Source: Candidatus Omnitrophota bacterium
Lineage (GTDB): Bacteria; Omnitrophota; Gorgyraeia; Tantalellales; Tantalellaceae
Reading direction: 5' to 3'
DNA: 23,770 bases
NCBI GenBank assembly: GCA_030631915.1
Contig: DAOVKF010000004.1
Coordinates: 1-23,770 of the forward strand
Each line of letters starts with the position of its first letter. Position 1 is the stretch's first letter. The position numbers and the translations under genes are program-made. Under the pieces are notes generated by a model that did no database searches, had not been told where the DNA came from, and saw only the letters and a program-made list of their open reading frames with translations. Below are positions 14,927 to 23,118 of this stretch, one piece after another.

Positions 14927-15187
14927 ATGGCACAGGAAAGACCACGATTAAAAATAGATAAGCGGAGATGCAAGGGCTGTTTGCTGTGCGTAGAAGCCTG
15001 TCCGCATGGGGTCCTGTCCGTCTCAAAGGACGTTAATGAAAGAGGGTTGAGGTATGTGGAATTAGCGCGGCCCGAGAAATGCACGGGTTGCGGTATGTGC
15101 GTAACAATGTGCCCGGATTGCGCGATCGAGATCATTGCCGGAAAAAAGACAGGCGGGGCGCGGCATATGGGGAGAGATGAAGGTTAG
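14927..15187 (+). CDS. korD: 2[4Fe-4S] ferredoxin-type subunit of 2-oxoacid:ferredoxin oxidoreductase
   Basis: Electron-carrying delta subunit of the complex encoded by the next three genes. 86 residues. Seen: two complete cluster motifs, CKGCLLCVEACP (C15, C18, C21, C25) and CTGCGMCVTMCP (C52, C55, C58, C62), plus one extra cysteine (C65). 26 nt after dxs. The binding site is poor (GTGAGAT). The 3' end overlaps korA by 11 nt, which ties them into one unit. The oxoglutarate assignment comes from its neighbours and is less certain than the fold. Confidence 0.9.
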   Translation: MAQERPRLKIDKRRCKGCLLCVEACPHGVLSVSKDVNERGLRYVELARPEKCTGCGMCVTMCPDCAIEIIAGKKTGGARHMGRDEG

Positions 15188-16235
15188 ATATTTGTGCATG
15201 GGGAACGAAGCATGCGGGGAAGGCGCCATACAGGCGGGTTGCCGGTTCTATGCCGGATATCCTATCACACCGCAGAACGAGCTCACGGCTTACATGTCAC
15301 GGCGCATGGAAGGAGTGAACGGGACGTTCATACAGGCGGAAAGTGAGCTTTCCGCCATAAACATGGTCTTTGGGGCTTCTGTCGCGGGCATGAGGGCAAT
15401 GACGAGTTCGTCAAGCCCCGGTATCAGCCTTAAGCAGGAAGGTATCTCATATCTCTCGGGTTGCGAACTGCCGGCGGTGATCATCGATGTCATGCGGGGC
15501 GGACCCGGCCTCGGCAACATCTCCCCTTCACAGGCGGATTATTTCCAGGCCACAAAAGGCGGAGGCCATGGTGACTATCATATGATCGTCTTCGCGCCGT
15601 CAAGCGTGCAGGAGATGTTCGATTTTACGTATAAGGCTTTCGGATGTGCCGATAAATACCGGATGCCTGTCATGGTCCTTGCCGACGGTATGCTGGGGCA
15701 GATGATGGAACCGCTGGAGTTCGACGAAGACATGAAGCCTCCCGCCGTGGTTTCTAAACCCTGGGCATTGACGGGCGCTGAAAACAGAGACGCTCAAAGC
15801 ATAAAGAGCCTGAGACTCGGGTCAGGAGAGGCCTCGCTGGAGAGGCACAACGAAAAGCTGCAGGAAAAGTACCGCGGAATAGAAAAAAAGGAAACGTTGG
15901 TCGAGATGTACAGGGCCGATGACGCTGAAAAAGTTATTGTCGCGTACGGTTCCGTGGGCAGGATCGCGCGCTCGTGTGTTGACAGTCTGAGAGAAGAAGG
16001 GGAAAAGGTCGGGCTCGTGCGACCCAGGACCTTATGGCCTTTTCCGCATGAGGATATCAGGAGACTGGCACGGGGAAAAGTCGACTTTTTTGTGGTTGAG
16101 ATGAGCGCCGGCCAGATGGTAGACGACGTGAGACTGGCTGTTCTGGACGATGACAGGGTCTCTTTTTATGGGCGCATGGGCGGCGGCATTCCCGAGGAAA
16201 AGGAGATAGTCAGAAGGTTAAGGGATAAAGGATAA
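15177..16235 (+). CDS. korA: 2-oxoacid:ferredoxin oxidoreductase, alpha subunit (2-oxoglutarate type likely)
   Basis: Binds part of the thiamine cofactor and substrate in an enzyme that interconverts a 2-oxoacid with its acyl-CoA using ferredoxin. 352 residues. Seen: MGNEACGEGAIQAGCRFYAG YPITP-type start, SELSAINMVFGASVAGMRAMTSSSSPG core in two parts, and the RGGPGLGNISPSQADYFQA segment. Start 15177 is chosen because GGGGAGAG lies just before it and the family begins there; a longer frame from 15135 only repeats the ferredoxin end. The four-gene order (delta, alpha, beta, gamma) matches KorDABC; branched-chain (Vor) specificity cannot be excluded. Confidence 0.88.
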   Translation: MKVRYLCMGNEACGEGAIQAGCRFYAGYPITPQNELTAYMSRRMEGVNGTFIQAESELSAINMVFGASVAGMRAMTSSSSPGISLKQEGISYLSGCELPAVIIDVMRGGPGLGNISPSQADYFQATKGGGHGDYHMIVFAPSSVQEMFDFTYKAFGCADKYRMPVMVLADGMLGQMMEPLEFDEDMKPPAVVSKPWALTGAENRDAQSIKSLRLGSGEASLERHNEKLQEKYRGIEKKETLVEMYRADDAEKVIVAYGSVGRIARSCVDSLREEGEKVGLVRPRTLWPFPHEDIRRLARGKVDFFVVEMSAGQMVDDVRLAVLDDDRVSFYGRMGGGIPEEKEIVRRLRDKG

Positions 16236-16238
16236 AAT

Positions 16239-16985
16239 ATGGCGAAGACGTTCACCAGACCCGCTTCCATGAAAGACGCCATGACGCATTACTGCCCGGG
16301 ATGCGGTCACGGGATAATCCATCGTGTTCTTTGCGAGGTTATCGATGAGCTCGGCATACGGGAAAAGACAGTTGCCGTGGCTCCTGTCGGCTGCGCCGTG
16401 CTGGCCTATGATTACTGGGATTTCGACACTACCGAAGCCGCTCACGGCCGTACGCCGGCGGTCGCGACAGGGATAAAAAGGGTTTTGCCCGACAGGCTGG
16501 TCTTTACTTATCAGGGTGACGGGGACCTGGCGGCTATCGGGACGGCGGAGATTATCCATGCGGGTGCCAGGGGGGAAAATATTTCGGTAATTTTCGTAAA
16601 TAACGGCGTGTACGGGATGACCGGGGGACAGATGGCCCCTACGACCCTTGTCGGCCAGACAACGGCCACGACCCCTTTTACCAGGAGGCCGGAAAAAGAC
16701 GGGTTCCCTCTAAAGGTCCTGGAGATGATGTCGGTCCTGCCCGGGGTTACGTATCTGGAGCGGACATCGGTCCATTCCCCCGGGGAGGTCGTCAAGACCA
16801 GGAAAGCGATAAAAAGATCTTTTCAGACGCAGCTGGACCGGAAGGGTTTCTCCATGGTGGAAGTTATTGCGCCGTGCCCGATATACTGGGGGCTGACGCC
16901 GGTTATGGCCATGAAACGGATCCAGGAGGACGTCCTCAAGGCATACCCGTTAGGGGTGGTCAAGGAAGGGTCAGAGAGGATATGA
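16239..16985 (+). CDS. korB: 2-oxoacid:ferredoxin oxidoreductase, beta subunit
   Basis: Holds the thiamine diphosphate and one iron-sulfur contact of the complex. 248 residues, usual. Seen: HYCPGCGHGIIHR (CxxC), APVGCAVLAY, the cofactor motif TYQGDGDLAAIGTAE, and the NNGVYGMTGGQMAPTT segment that is typical of Kor/Vor beta subunits. It follows korA by 3 nt and ends in an ATGA overlap with korC. The CPGCGH and GMTGGQ motifs are intact, so it should be active. Confidence 0.92.
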   Translation: MAKTFTRPASMKDAMTHYCPGCGHGIIHRVLCEVIDELGIREKTVAVAPVGCAVLAYDYWDFDTTEAAHGRTPAVATGIKRVLPDRLVFTYQGDGDLAAIGTAEIIHAGARGENISVIFVNNGVYGMTGGQMAPTTLVGQTTATTPFTRRPEKDGFPLKVLEMMSVLPGVTYLERTSVHSPGEVVKTRKAIKRSFQTQLDRKGFSMVEVIAPCPIYWGLTPVMAMKRIQEDVLKAYPLGVVKEGSERI

Positions 16986-17539
16986 CCAGGATCAACGAGT
17001 CGATAATATGCGCCGGATCCGGCGGACAGGGTGTCATGCTCCTCGGCAAGTTTCTCGCCAATGCCGGCATGACGCTGGGTCTGAACGTAACGTGGTTCCC
17101 GTCATACGGGGCGGAAGTGCGGGGGGGCACGGCCCACTCGTTTATCCGTATAAGTTCCAGTGCCATAGCGAGTCCGGTCGTCTATTTGCCGGGCACCGCC
17201 ATTATCATGAACAGGCCGTCCCTTGACAAATTCGAGAACAGCCTCGTGCCCGGGGGCCTTTTGATATTGAATGTTTCCATGTGCGGACAGAGGCCGGAGA
17301 GGGACGATATTGACATTGTGGAAGCGCCGCTCACAGAGGAAGCGGTAAAACTCGGCAATATCAAGGTCGCCAACATGATAGCCGCGGGGATCTACGCCGC
17401 GCGAAAAAAAATATTTGATAAAGAATTGATGGTAAGCATTATAGAAAAGATGGCAGGAACCCGGAAAGAGCTTGTTCCGGTGAATGTGAAGGCCATTGAG
17501 AAGGGGATGGAGATAGCAGGGAGTCAGGATGGGGGATAA
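16982..17539 (+). CDS. korC: 2-oxoacid:ferredoxin oxidoreductase, gamma subunit
   Basis: Smallest catalytic partner of KorAB. 185 residues, normal. Seen: ICAGSGGQGVMLLGKFLA glycine-rich start, then SYGAEVRGGTAHSFIRIS, the family signature, and NMIAAGIYAARKK. Start 16982 overlaps the korB stop as ATGA, and GTCAGAGAGG precedes it; upstream in-frame codons fall within korB. The 3' end overlaps gltX by 11 nt, so the oxidoreductase and the tRNA synthetases share a transcript. Confidence 0.92.
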   Translation: MTRINESIICAGSGGQGVMLLGKFLANAGMTLGLNVTWFPSYGAEVRGGTAHSFIRISSSAIASPVVYLPGTAIIMNRPSLDKFENSLVPGGLLILNVSMCGQRPERDDIDIVEAPLTEEAVKLGNIKVANMIAAGIYAARKKIFDKELMVSIIEKMAGTRKELVPVNVKAIEKGMEIAGSQDGG

Positions 17540-18836
17540 GGTAAGGGTTCGTTTCGCGCCGAGCCCGACCGGGTATTTACATCTGGGCAGCGCCAGGACC
17601 GCTCTTTTTAACTGGCTGTATGCCAGGCATACCGGCGGGAAGTTTCTGCTGCGTATCGAAGACACCGATCGAGTGAGGTCTGACAGGAAATTCCTCGAGG
17701 AGATACTGGCCGATCTTAAATGGATGGGGCTTGACTGGGACGAGGAGCCTGTTTACCAGAGCGAACGTTTTGACGTCTACAGGAAAGAAGCAGAGAACAT
17801 GCTTCAGGCGGGTAAGGCCTATAAAGAAGGCGATGCCGTGATATTCCGCGTGGAAAACGGCAGAGTCCTGGAACTGGACGACCTTATTCACGGCAGGATA
17901 TCCTTTAGCACCGATGAGATAAAAGACCAGGTAATGATCAAATCAGACGGGTCCCCGGCGTATAATTTCTGCTGTGTCGTCGATGACGCCGGGATGGGGA
18001 TAACCCATATTATCAGGGGGGACGACCACATATCCAATACCCCGAAACAGATGCTGTTTTACGAGGCGCTTGGCCAGCCGCCCCCCGAATTCGGGCACAT
18101 GCCGCTTATGATGGGCACGGACGGCGCGAAACTTTCTAAAAGGCACGGGGGCGTGTCCGTGGAGGAATACAGGGACCAGGGGTTCCTTCCCGAAGCCATG
18201 GCGAATTACCTGATGCTTTTAGGATGGTCACCCGGGGATGGCCGCGAGATGATATCGCTGGAAGAGGCGGTCGGGATATTCGACATAAAGGACATGAGGG
18301 GCGTTCAGTCAAAGTTCGACGCGCAAAAGCTGGAGTGGATGAACGGGGAGTACATAATGGCAGCCGGTATCGAGGAACTGGTACCCCTTATTGAGGACCG
18401 GCTTGTGTCGGCTGGTATGGATATGTCCGGCGTGACCGGTGAATATCTCGCGAAGCTCGTGACCCTGTATAAGATAAGGATCAAGAAGTTGAGCGAGTTT
18501 GCGGGGCTGACGGATTGTTTTTTCAGGGACGATTTTAAGGTGGATGAAAAAGGAAAGCGGAAGTACCTCGACAGGGAAGAGAATAAAGCCGGTGTCAGGG
18601 CCTTTGCCGACAGGCTTGAGGGGCTCGGGGATTTTTCGCGTGAGAACATAGAAAAAATATGCCGGGACATTGCGGGGGAAATGGACCTGAAGGCCGCTCA
18701 GATCATACATCCCACCAGAATGGCGATAAGCGGAAAGACCGGGGGGGCCGGGCTTTTCGAGATGATGGAGGTCCTGGGCAAGGAGCGGGTCATCGGCCGC
18801 ATGAAAAAAGCCGCCGGCAGAGGCGGCGATACATGA
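17529..18836 (+). CDS. gltX: Glutamyl-tRNA synthetase, short form without the Cys-rich insertion
   Basis: Charges tRNA-Glu with glutamate in the cytoplasm. 435 residues, shorter than the usual 460-500. Seen: class I HIGH motif PSPTGYLHLGSA (HLGS, 18-21), RIEDTD, the VVDDAGMGITHIIRGDDH core and KLSKR (201-205), then the C-terminal anticodon-binding helices. After GKAY (about residue 98) the chain goes directly to IFRVENG; the roughly 40 residues that normally hold the Cys-x-Cys (zinc site in many enzymes) and the GRC box are missing. The reading frame is intact. AGTCAGGATG gives a modest binding site. Overlaps korC by 11 nt and glnS by 4 nt (ATGA). Confidence 0.94.
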   Translation: MGDKVRVRFAPSPTGYLHLGSARTALFNWLYARHTGGKFLLRIEDTDRVRSDRKFLEEILADLKWMGLDWDEEPVYQSERFDVYRKEAENMLQAGKAYKEGDAVIFRVENGRVLELDDLIHGRISFSTDEIKDQVMIKSDGSPAYNFCCVVDDAGMGITHIIRGDDHISNTPKQMLFYEALGQPPPEFGHMPLMMGTDGAKLSKRHGGVSVEEYRDQGFLPEAMANYLMLLGWSPGDGREMISLEEAVGIFDIKDMRGVQSKFDAQKLEWMNGEYIMAAGIEELVPLIEDRLVSAGMDMSGVTGEYLAKLVTLYKIRIKKLSEFAGLTDCFFRDDFKVDEKGKRKYLDREENKAGVRAFADRLEGLGDFSRENIEKICRDIAGEMDLKAAQIIHPTRMAISGKTGGAGLFEMMEVLGKERVIGRMKKAAGRGGDT

Positions 18837-20521
18837 AAAGGCCGGACACCCCTTCAAATTTCATCAGAGAGATCATTGATCAGGACTTAACGATCAACAA
18901 GAACCGCGGGCGGGTCCATACCCGGTTCCCTCCCGAGCCTAACGGTTATCTGCATATAGGGCACGCCAAGTCCATCTGCCTTAATTTCGGCATTGCGGCT
19001 GATTACAAGGGGCTGTGCAATCTTCGCTTCGACGACACGAACCCGGAGAAGGAAGAGGCCGAATACGTGGAATCCATCAAGGAAGACGTCAGATGGCTCG
19101 GGTTTGACTGGGCTGACCGGCTGTTTTACGCGTCAGACTATTTTGAGCGGCTCTATGAGTATGCCGTACGCCTGATCGAAAAAGGGAAGGCATATGTGTG
19201 CGACCTGAACGTGGACCGGATCAGGGAGTACCGCGGCACATTGACGGAGCCCGGCAGGGGGAGCCCGTATAGGGACCGTTCCGTCGGGGAAAACCTGGAC
19301 CTGTTCACGCGCATGAGGGCCGGAGAATTTGATGACGGGTCCCGGGTCCTGCGCGCGAAGATAGACATGGCGCACCCTAATTTATTGATGCGCGACCCGC
19401 CGCTCTACCGTATCCGGAAAATGTCCCACCACAGGACCGCTAACAGGTGGTGCATTTATCCCATGTATGATTTCACGCATTGCCTTTCCGATTCGATCGA
19501 AGGGATAACGCATTCCATCTGCACTCTTGAATTTGAAAACAACCGCCCGTTGTACGACTGGATACTTGATGAGCTGGATGTCCACCATCCCAGGCAGATC
19601 GAGTTCGCGCGCCTTAATCTCGGCCATACTATTCTGAGCAAGCGAAGGCTCCTGGACCTGGTAAAGGAAGGGCGCGTCAGCGGGTGGGACGATCCGCGTA
19701 TGCCCACGATATCCGGACTGAGGAGACGGGGATACACACCGGAGTCCATCAGGAATTTCTGTGAACGTATCGGGGTGGCGAAGTTCAACAGTATCGTCGA
19801 TATTGTCGTGCTTGAAAACAGTATACGTGAGGAATTGAACCGGACGGCCCCGCGTGTCATGGCGGTATTGCGTCCGCTGCGGGTGGTAATAACCAACTAT
19901 CCCGAAGACAGTGAGGAGGAGATGGACGCCGTTAATAATCCGGAGGATCCGGCTATGGGGACAAGAAAAGTGCCGTTCTCACGCGTGTTGTACATCGAAC
20001 GGGACGATTTTCGCGAGGACCCGCCGAAAAAATTTTTCCGTCTGGCGCCGGGCCGGGAAGTGCGCCTGCGGTACGCGTATTTTATCACCTGTCGGGACGT
20101 GGTCAAAGACCCGGGAACAGGTGAAGTGGTAGAGCTGCGTTGCACCTGTGACCCGGCGACGCGCGGCGGCGACGCTCCGGACGGCCGTAAGGTCAGGGGG
20201 ACGTTACACTGGGTTTCAGCGAGCCATGCGTGTGAGGCCGAAGTGCGTTTATACGATCATCTCTTCACGAAGCGGGACCCTGACGATGCGGAAGAAGGCG
20301 CTGATTACAGGTCCAACCTGGATCCGGGCTCCCTGGAGGTCCTGCCGTCGTGCCGCGTCGAACCGTGTCTGAAAGGCGCTGCGCCGGGAAGCCGCTATCA
20401 GTTCGAGAGGCTGGGCTATTTCTGTGTGGATCCTGTCGATTCTTCCGATGAAAAACCCGTGTTCAACCGCACGGTGTCCCTGCGCGACACCTGGAAGAAG
20501 ATAGAGAAGGCTTCAGCGTGA
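18833..20521 (+). CDS. glnS: Glutaminyl-tRNA synthetase
   Basis: Attaches glutamine directly to tRNA-Gln, avoiding the Glu-to-Gln transamidation route. 562 residues, near the E. coli length. Seen: HIGH in PPEPNGYLHIGHAKS (41-44), FDDTNPEKE, the KMSKS equivalent ILSKRRL (267-273), MPTISGLRRRGYTPE, and two C-terminal beta-barrels that read the anticodon. The start is the ATG at 18833 in an ATGA overlap with gltX; the frame is open further upstream only because it runs through gltX. GlnRS is thought to have reached bacteria by transfer from eukaryotes. Its cognate tRNA-Gln lies 86 nt downstream. Confidence 0.96.
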   Translation: MKRPDTPSNFIREIIDQDLTINKNRGRVHTRFPPEPNGYLHIGHAKSICLNFGIAADYKGLCNLRFDDTNPEKEEAEYVESIKEDVRWLGFDWADRLFYASDYFERLYEYAVRLIEKGKAYVCDLNVDRIREYRGTLTEPGRGSPYRDRSVGENLDLFTRMRAGEFDDGSRVLRAKIDMAHPNLLMRDPPLYRIRKMSHHRTANRWCIYPMYDFTHCLSDSIEGITHSICTLEFENNRPLYDWILDELDVHHPRQIEFARLNLGHTILSKRRLLDLVKEGRVSGWDDPRMPTISGLRRRGYTPESIRNFCERIGVAKFNSIVDIVVLENSIREELNRTAPRVMAVLRPLRVVITNYPEDSEEEMDAVNNPEDPAMGTRKVPFSRVLYIERDDFREDPPKKFFRLAPGREVRLRYAYFITCRDVVKDPGTGEVVELRCTCDPATRGGDAPDGRKVRGTLHWVSASHACEAEVRLYDHLFTKRDPDDAEEGADYRSNLDPGSLEVLPSCRVEPCLKGAAPGSRYQFERLGYFCVDPVDSSDEKPVFNRTVSLRDTWKKIEKASA

Positions 20522-20543
20522 TATTCCGGCATGCGAAAAAAAC

Positions 20544-20571
20544 TTTAAAATATCAGCATCTTTGGTATACT
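20544..20571 (+). promoter_or_regulatory. Probable promoter of tRNA-Gln
   Basis: TTTAAA (20544-20549) and TATACT (20566-20571) are 16 nt apart, in an AT-rich spacer 37 nt before the tRNA. The -35 box is weak, so read-through from glnS is also possible. Confidence 0.45.
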
Positions 20572-20607
20572 TTATATAAACTTGAACCATAGCACAATAG
20601 ATCCCGC

Positions 20608-20681
20608 TGGGATGTGGTGTAATGGCAACACGAATGATTCTGGTTCATTTGTTCCTGGTTCGAGTCCAGGCATCCCAGCCA
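20608..20681 (+). tRNA. tRNA-Gln (anticodon CUG)
   Basis: All arms can be drawn. The acceptor TGGGATG pairs with CATCCCA (7 bp), then G73 and an encoded CCA. The D stem is GTGT/ACAC, the anticodon stem AATGA/TCATT around TTCTGGT (anticodon CTG at 20640-20642), and the T arm CCTGG TTCGAGT CCAGG. It lies directly after glnS, which should charge it. Its 3' half is repeated downstream at 21582, the mark of an integration site. Confidence 0.95.
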
Positions 20682-21295
20682 AACCTATATATTGCGCATT
20701 TCATGTCTTTTTCTCGTCTAGTATCTTCTATGGTTAAAAAGTCAAATTTGTAAGGGTCTTTTATTATTTGGTGGGCGAGATCGGACTGCATGGGTGGCAA
20801 TGTTTTTCTAAAATTTGTAATAGCCTTACCTGACCGGTGGTATGCGGTACTTTCAATTTGATGGATCAAAACATTACGACTCCACCCATGCTCTATGGTT
20901 TTACGGATATACCATAGTCTTTCAGGGTTATGCTTGATTTTATGAATAAGGGCCAGATTATGGCCCCAGGGAATTTCTGCAACAAGTTGTTGCAGATTTA
21001 CAGCATTTTTATAAACATCGTAAAAACTGCGCATTTCCCATAAATTTCGTGGGGAAAAACCCTTTAGAGAGGGGAATCCACGACGCAGGTCTTTTGATAA
21101 CTGTTCCACAATTGACTTTCCCCATCCTTCCTGTTTCTGGAGTTGTAAAATCTGCTTGCCAATATTCCAATAAAGTGCTATTAGTTCGCGGTTAACGTAT
21201 ATGGCTGCCTTTATTTGGGCACGTTGTATTTGATTTTTAACATTTGTTAAAAATTTTAAATACTTCACAGGCATTTTACTGATCTTTTTCTTCAT
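20645..21295 (-). pseudogene. Truncated DUF1016 (YhcG-type) protein, nuclease domain missing
   Basis: DUF1016 proteins usually pair an N-terminal helical domain with a C-terminal PD-(D/E)XK nuclease, about 340 residues in all. Here about 216 are open. Seen: LTNVKNQIQRAQIKAAIYVN, ELIALYWNIGKQI, GWGKSIVEQLSKDL, FSPRNLWEMRSFYDVY and IPWGHNLALIHKI, all of the N-terminal domain, then DPYKFDFL where the nuclease domain should begin. The last codons read antisense through the tRNA-Gln, so the end (WDAWTRTRN) is not a real protein tail. The catalytic residues are lost. The start at 21295 is chosen for AAGGA 7 nt upstream. AT-rich unlike its neighbours, opposite in strand, and bounded by tRNA repeats: a degraded import. 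Confidence 0.8.
20656..20686. repeat. Left direct repeat (att-like) at the tRNA-Gln 3' end
   Basis: 25 nt from the T arm to the acceptor end (20656-20680) recur exactly at 21582-21606. One mismatch and a further AACCT extend the match to 31 positions with one difference. This is the usual attL position for tRNA-targeting elements. Confidence 0.8.
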
Positions 21296-21566
21296 GTGTA
21301 GATTCCTTTTTTTTAAGGGATACAATTTATGCCCCATACTATAATAGACAACTTTTTTATCCAAATTCTTTCACTAAAGAAGCTCTTTTTCATCGCTTTT
21401 GCAGCATCAATTTTTCTGTTCGAAAAATTGTCAAATTTTTTTAAATATTTTTCACTTATAGTACAAAAAGTAAAGGTGTGTTGTAGTGCAGGAAATCGTC
21501 ATAAGTCTTTATTATAAAACATACTGTGAGGGGGAAATGATTCCCCGGCCAATATCTTTTAAGCAC
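21296..21566. other. AT-rich non-coding right part of the tRNA-Gln islet
   Basis: About 270 nt, visibly richer in A and T than the rest. It holds a perfect 9-bp hairpin, CAATTTTTC/GAAAAATTG (21408-21430), followed on the + strand by a T-rich run (TCAAATTTTTTT). The hairpin may be a terminator. I see no credible gene; a 62-codon frame at 21329-21517 has no family features or binding site. Confidence 0.55.
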
Positions 21567-21612
21567 GGTTCATTCTTGAAATGGTTCGAGTCCAGGCATC
21601 CCAGCCCAACCT
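21567..21612. repeat. Right direct repeat (att-like), partial copy of tRNA-Gln
   Basis: The exact 25-nt repeat lies at 21582-21606, with AACCT after one changed base. GGTTCATT at 21567-21574 also matches the tRNA's anticodon-arm side, so the copy is a decayed 3' half of the tRNA, not a bare core. The CCA is changed to CCC, and no 5' half is present, so this is not a working tRNA. Confidence 0.8.
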
Positions 21613-21691
21613 TGCGTCCCTAAAGGCATTTAATTTTTGGTGGTAAAATTGGCGGCGAAATGGTAAAATCGGTTTTATTTCCGAGAGGGTA

Positions 21692-21705
21692 CAGGCATCC
21701 CAGCC
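21692..21705. repeat. Third, shorter copy of the tRNA-Gln 3' core
   Basis: CAGGCATCCCAGCC, 14 nt, matches the acceptor side of the tRNA exactly. It lies 19 nt before the yvcK-like start. It suggests a second insertion or slippage at the same site. Between it and the previous copy TGGTAAAAT occurs twice. Confidence 0.7.
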
Positions 21706-21723
21706 GATCTGAACGAGGTGAGA

Positions 21724-23082
21724 ATGAGAAAGATTTTACTGGTCGCTAACAAAAAACAGGGCGCGGTCCTTCATGGTATGCTGGAGTCCATGGGCATTGC
21801 GATAATAAGAGAAAACGCCGAACAAAGGATAAAGAGGGCCTGTAAGGATGCGGGTATTGATGTCATCGTATTTGATGATGACTCCTATCGGGGGAGAGAT
21901 AAGAGTTTGCGTTCAAAGATACTGGGGACTCTTAAGAGATCAAAAAAGCCTTTCATAATTTCATCGTCCACCAGGTCTCTCTCGGCTGTAAGGAATGCCA
22001 GGGACGCCGGCGCGGCGGATTTCATTTACAAGTCATATAACCACCGGGAATTCATCGCGCGCCTTAACGCGGTTATGCAGAAAAAGACCCGGATCACCTG
22101 TATAGGAGGCGGGACCGGCCTTCTTCACATATTAATGGGTTTTAAGGAAATACCGCAGAGCCTTTTAACGTCCGTAGTCAGTACGAGCGATGACGGCGGC
22201 TGTTCCGGAAAGCTCAAGGCGTCGTTTGGCATCCTGCCTCCCGGTGATATCAGAAGAAGTCTGGTGGCGCTTTCAGACGCCCCCGAGATCATGAATCAGT
22301 TGATGCAATTCAGGTTTCAGAGAGGCGATTATTTTACCGGACATAATTTCGGGAATCTTCTTCTGACAGCTTTAACCGAGATCAAGGGGTCATTTTCAGA
22401 AGCCGTAAGGACGATCAGCGACATTCTTAATCTCCAGGGGATCGTTCTTCCGGTAACGGATGAACATACGACCCTGTGCGCCCGTTTTGAAGATGGCACG
22501 GTAATAAAGGGAGAGAGCAAGATCGATGAAAGTGAAGGGAAGAACCCTGATCTGCGTATCATCGATATCTGGCATGAACCCGAGACCGGAGCCACTATTG
22601 ATGCGTTCTCGTCTATTCTGAATTCTGATATTATTACCATCGGCCCCGGCGATCTTTTTACGAGCGTGATCACGAATTTATTGGTAAAAAATATCCGGGA
22701 AGCCATTTCCGAGACAAAGGCAAAAAAGGTCTATTTGTGTAATTTAATGACGGAACCGGGTGAAACGGCTAATTGTACCGCTTTTGAACATGTGAACGAA
22801 ATTATTAAATACCTGGGTGGAGACTACCTTGACTATGTGATAATATCAAACACGAAACTTTCAAGAAAATCTATCCGTGAGTATGCCAGAAAGAGACAAT
22901 CTCCGGTGAAAATACAAGATATCGGACAGATTCACGATATAACCAGGGCAAAAGTCATTCAAGCGGACGTGGGACACGCGACGGAGCTTGTCCGGCATGA
23001 AAGTGACAAGGTCAAGAAGGAAATCTGTGATATCCTGAGGTTCGGACGTAACGGAAAAAAAGCCAAGAAATCCAAAGGGTAG
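21724..23082 (+). CDS. YvcK/CofD-family protein with N-terminal receiver-like domain
   Basis: YvcK proteins bind UDP-sugars and affect cell wall and carbon use; CofD makes coenzyme F420. This one is nearer YvcK. From about residue 124: CIGGGTGLLHILMGFK, VVSTSDDGGCSGKLK, PPGDIRRSLVALSD, TGHNFGNLLLTAL, IGPGDLFTSVITNLL and CNLMTEPGETANCTAFEH, all typical. Before it, residues 1-120 look like a response-regulator receiver: KILLVANKK, then VIVFDDDS (about 48-54), FIISSS, and FIYKSYNHREFIARL with the late Lys (103). The usual acidic pair after the first strand is missing, so phosphorylation is doubtful. ATG 21724 is used; GTG 21718 is possible. The start sits close to the third tRNA-core repeat. Confidence 0.85.
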   Translation: MRKILLVANKKQGAVLHGMLESMGIAIIRENAEQRIKRACKDAGIDVIVFDDDSYRGRDKSLRSKILGTLKRSKKPFIISSSTRSLSAVRNARDAGAADFIYKSYNHREFIARLNAVMQKKTRITCIGGGTGLLHILMGFKEIPQSLLTSVVSTSDDGGCSGKLKASFGILPPGDIRRSLVALSDAPEIMNQLMQFRFQRGDYFTGHNFGNLLLTALTEIKGSFSEAVRTISDILNLQGIVLPVTDEHTTLCARFEDGTVIKGESKIDESEGKNPDLRIIDIWHEPETGATIDAFSSILNSDIITIGPGDLFTSVITNLLVKNIREAISETKAKKVYLCNLMTEPGETANCTAFEHVNEIIKYLGGDYLDYVIISNTKLSRKSIREYARKRQSPVKIQDIGQIHDITRAKVIQADVGHATELVRHESDKVKKEICDILRFGRNGKKAKKSKG

Positions 23083-23118
23083 CTTTTAACGGCTTGCCCG
23101 GGTCCCACCGAACATGTT

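Noticed and set aside
20645..20690. C-terminal tail WDAWTRTRN of the minus-strand protein
   Set aside because: This is the tRNA-Gln read backwards, a known type of annotation artefact, not a real protein end.
21329..21517. 62-codon frame on the + strand in the tRNA-Gln islet
   Set aside because: Hydrophobic but AT-driven; overlaps the start of the DUF1016 gene on the other strand and has no ribosome binding site.
21582..21612. Second functional tRNA-Gln
   Set aside because: Only the 3' half is present and the CCA is changed, so it cannot fold as a tRNA.
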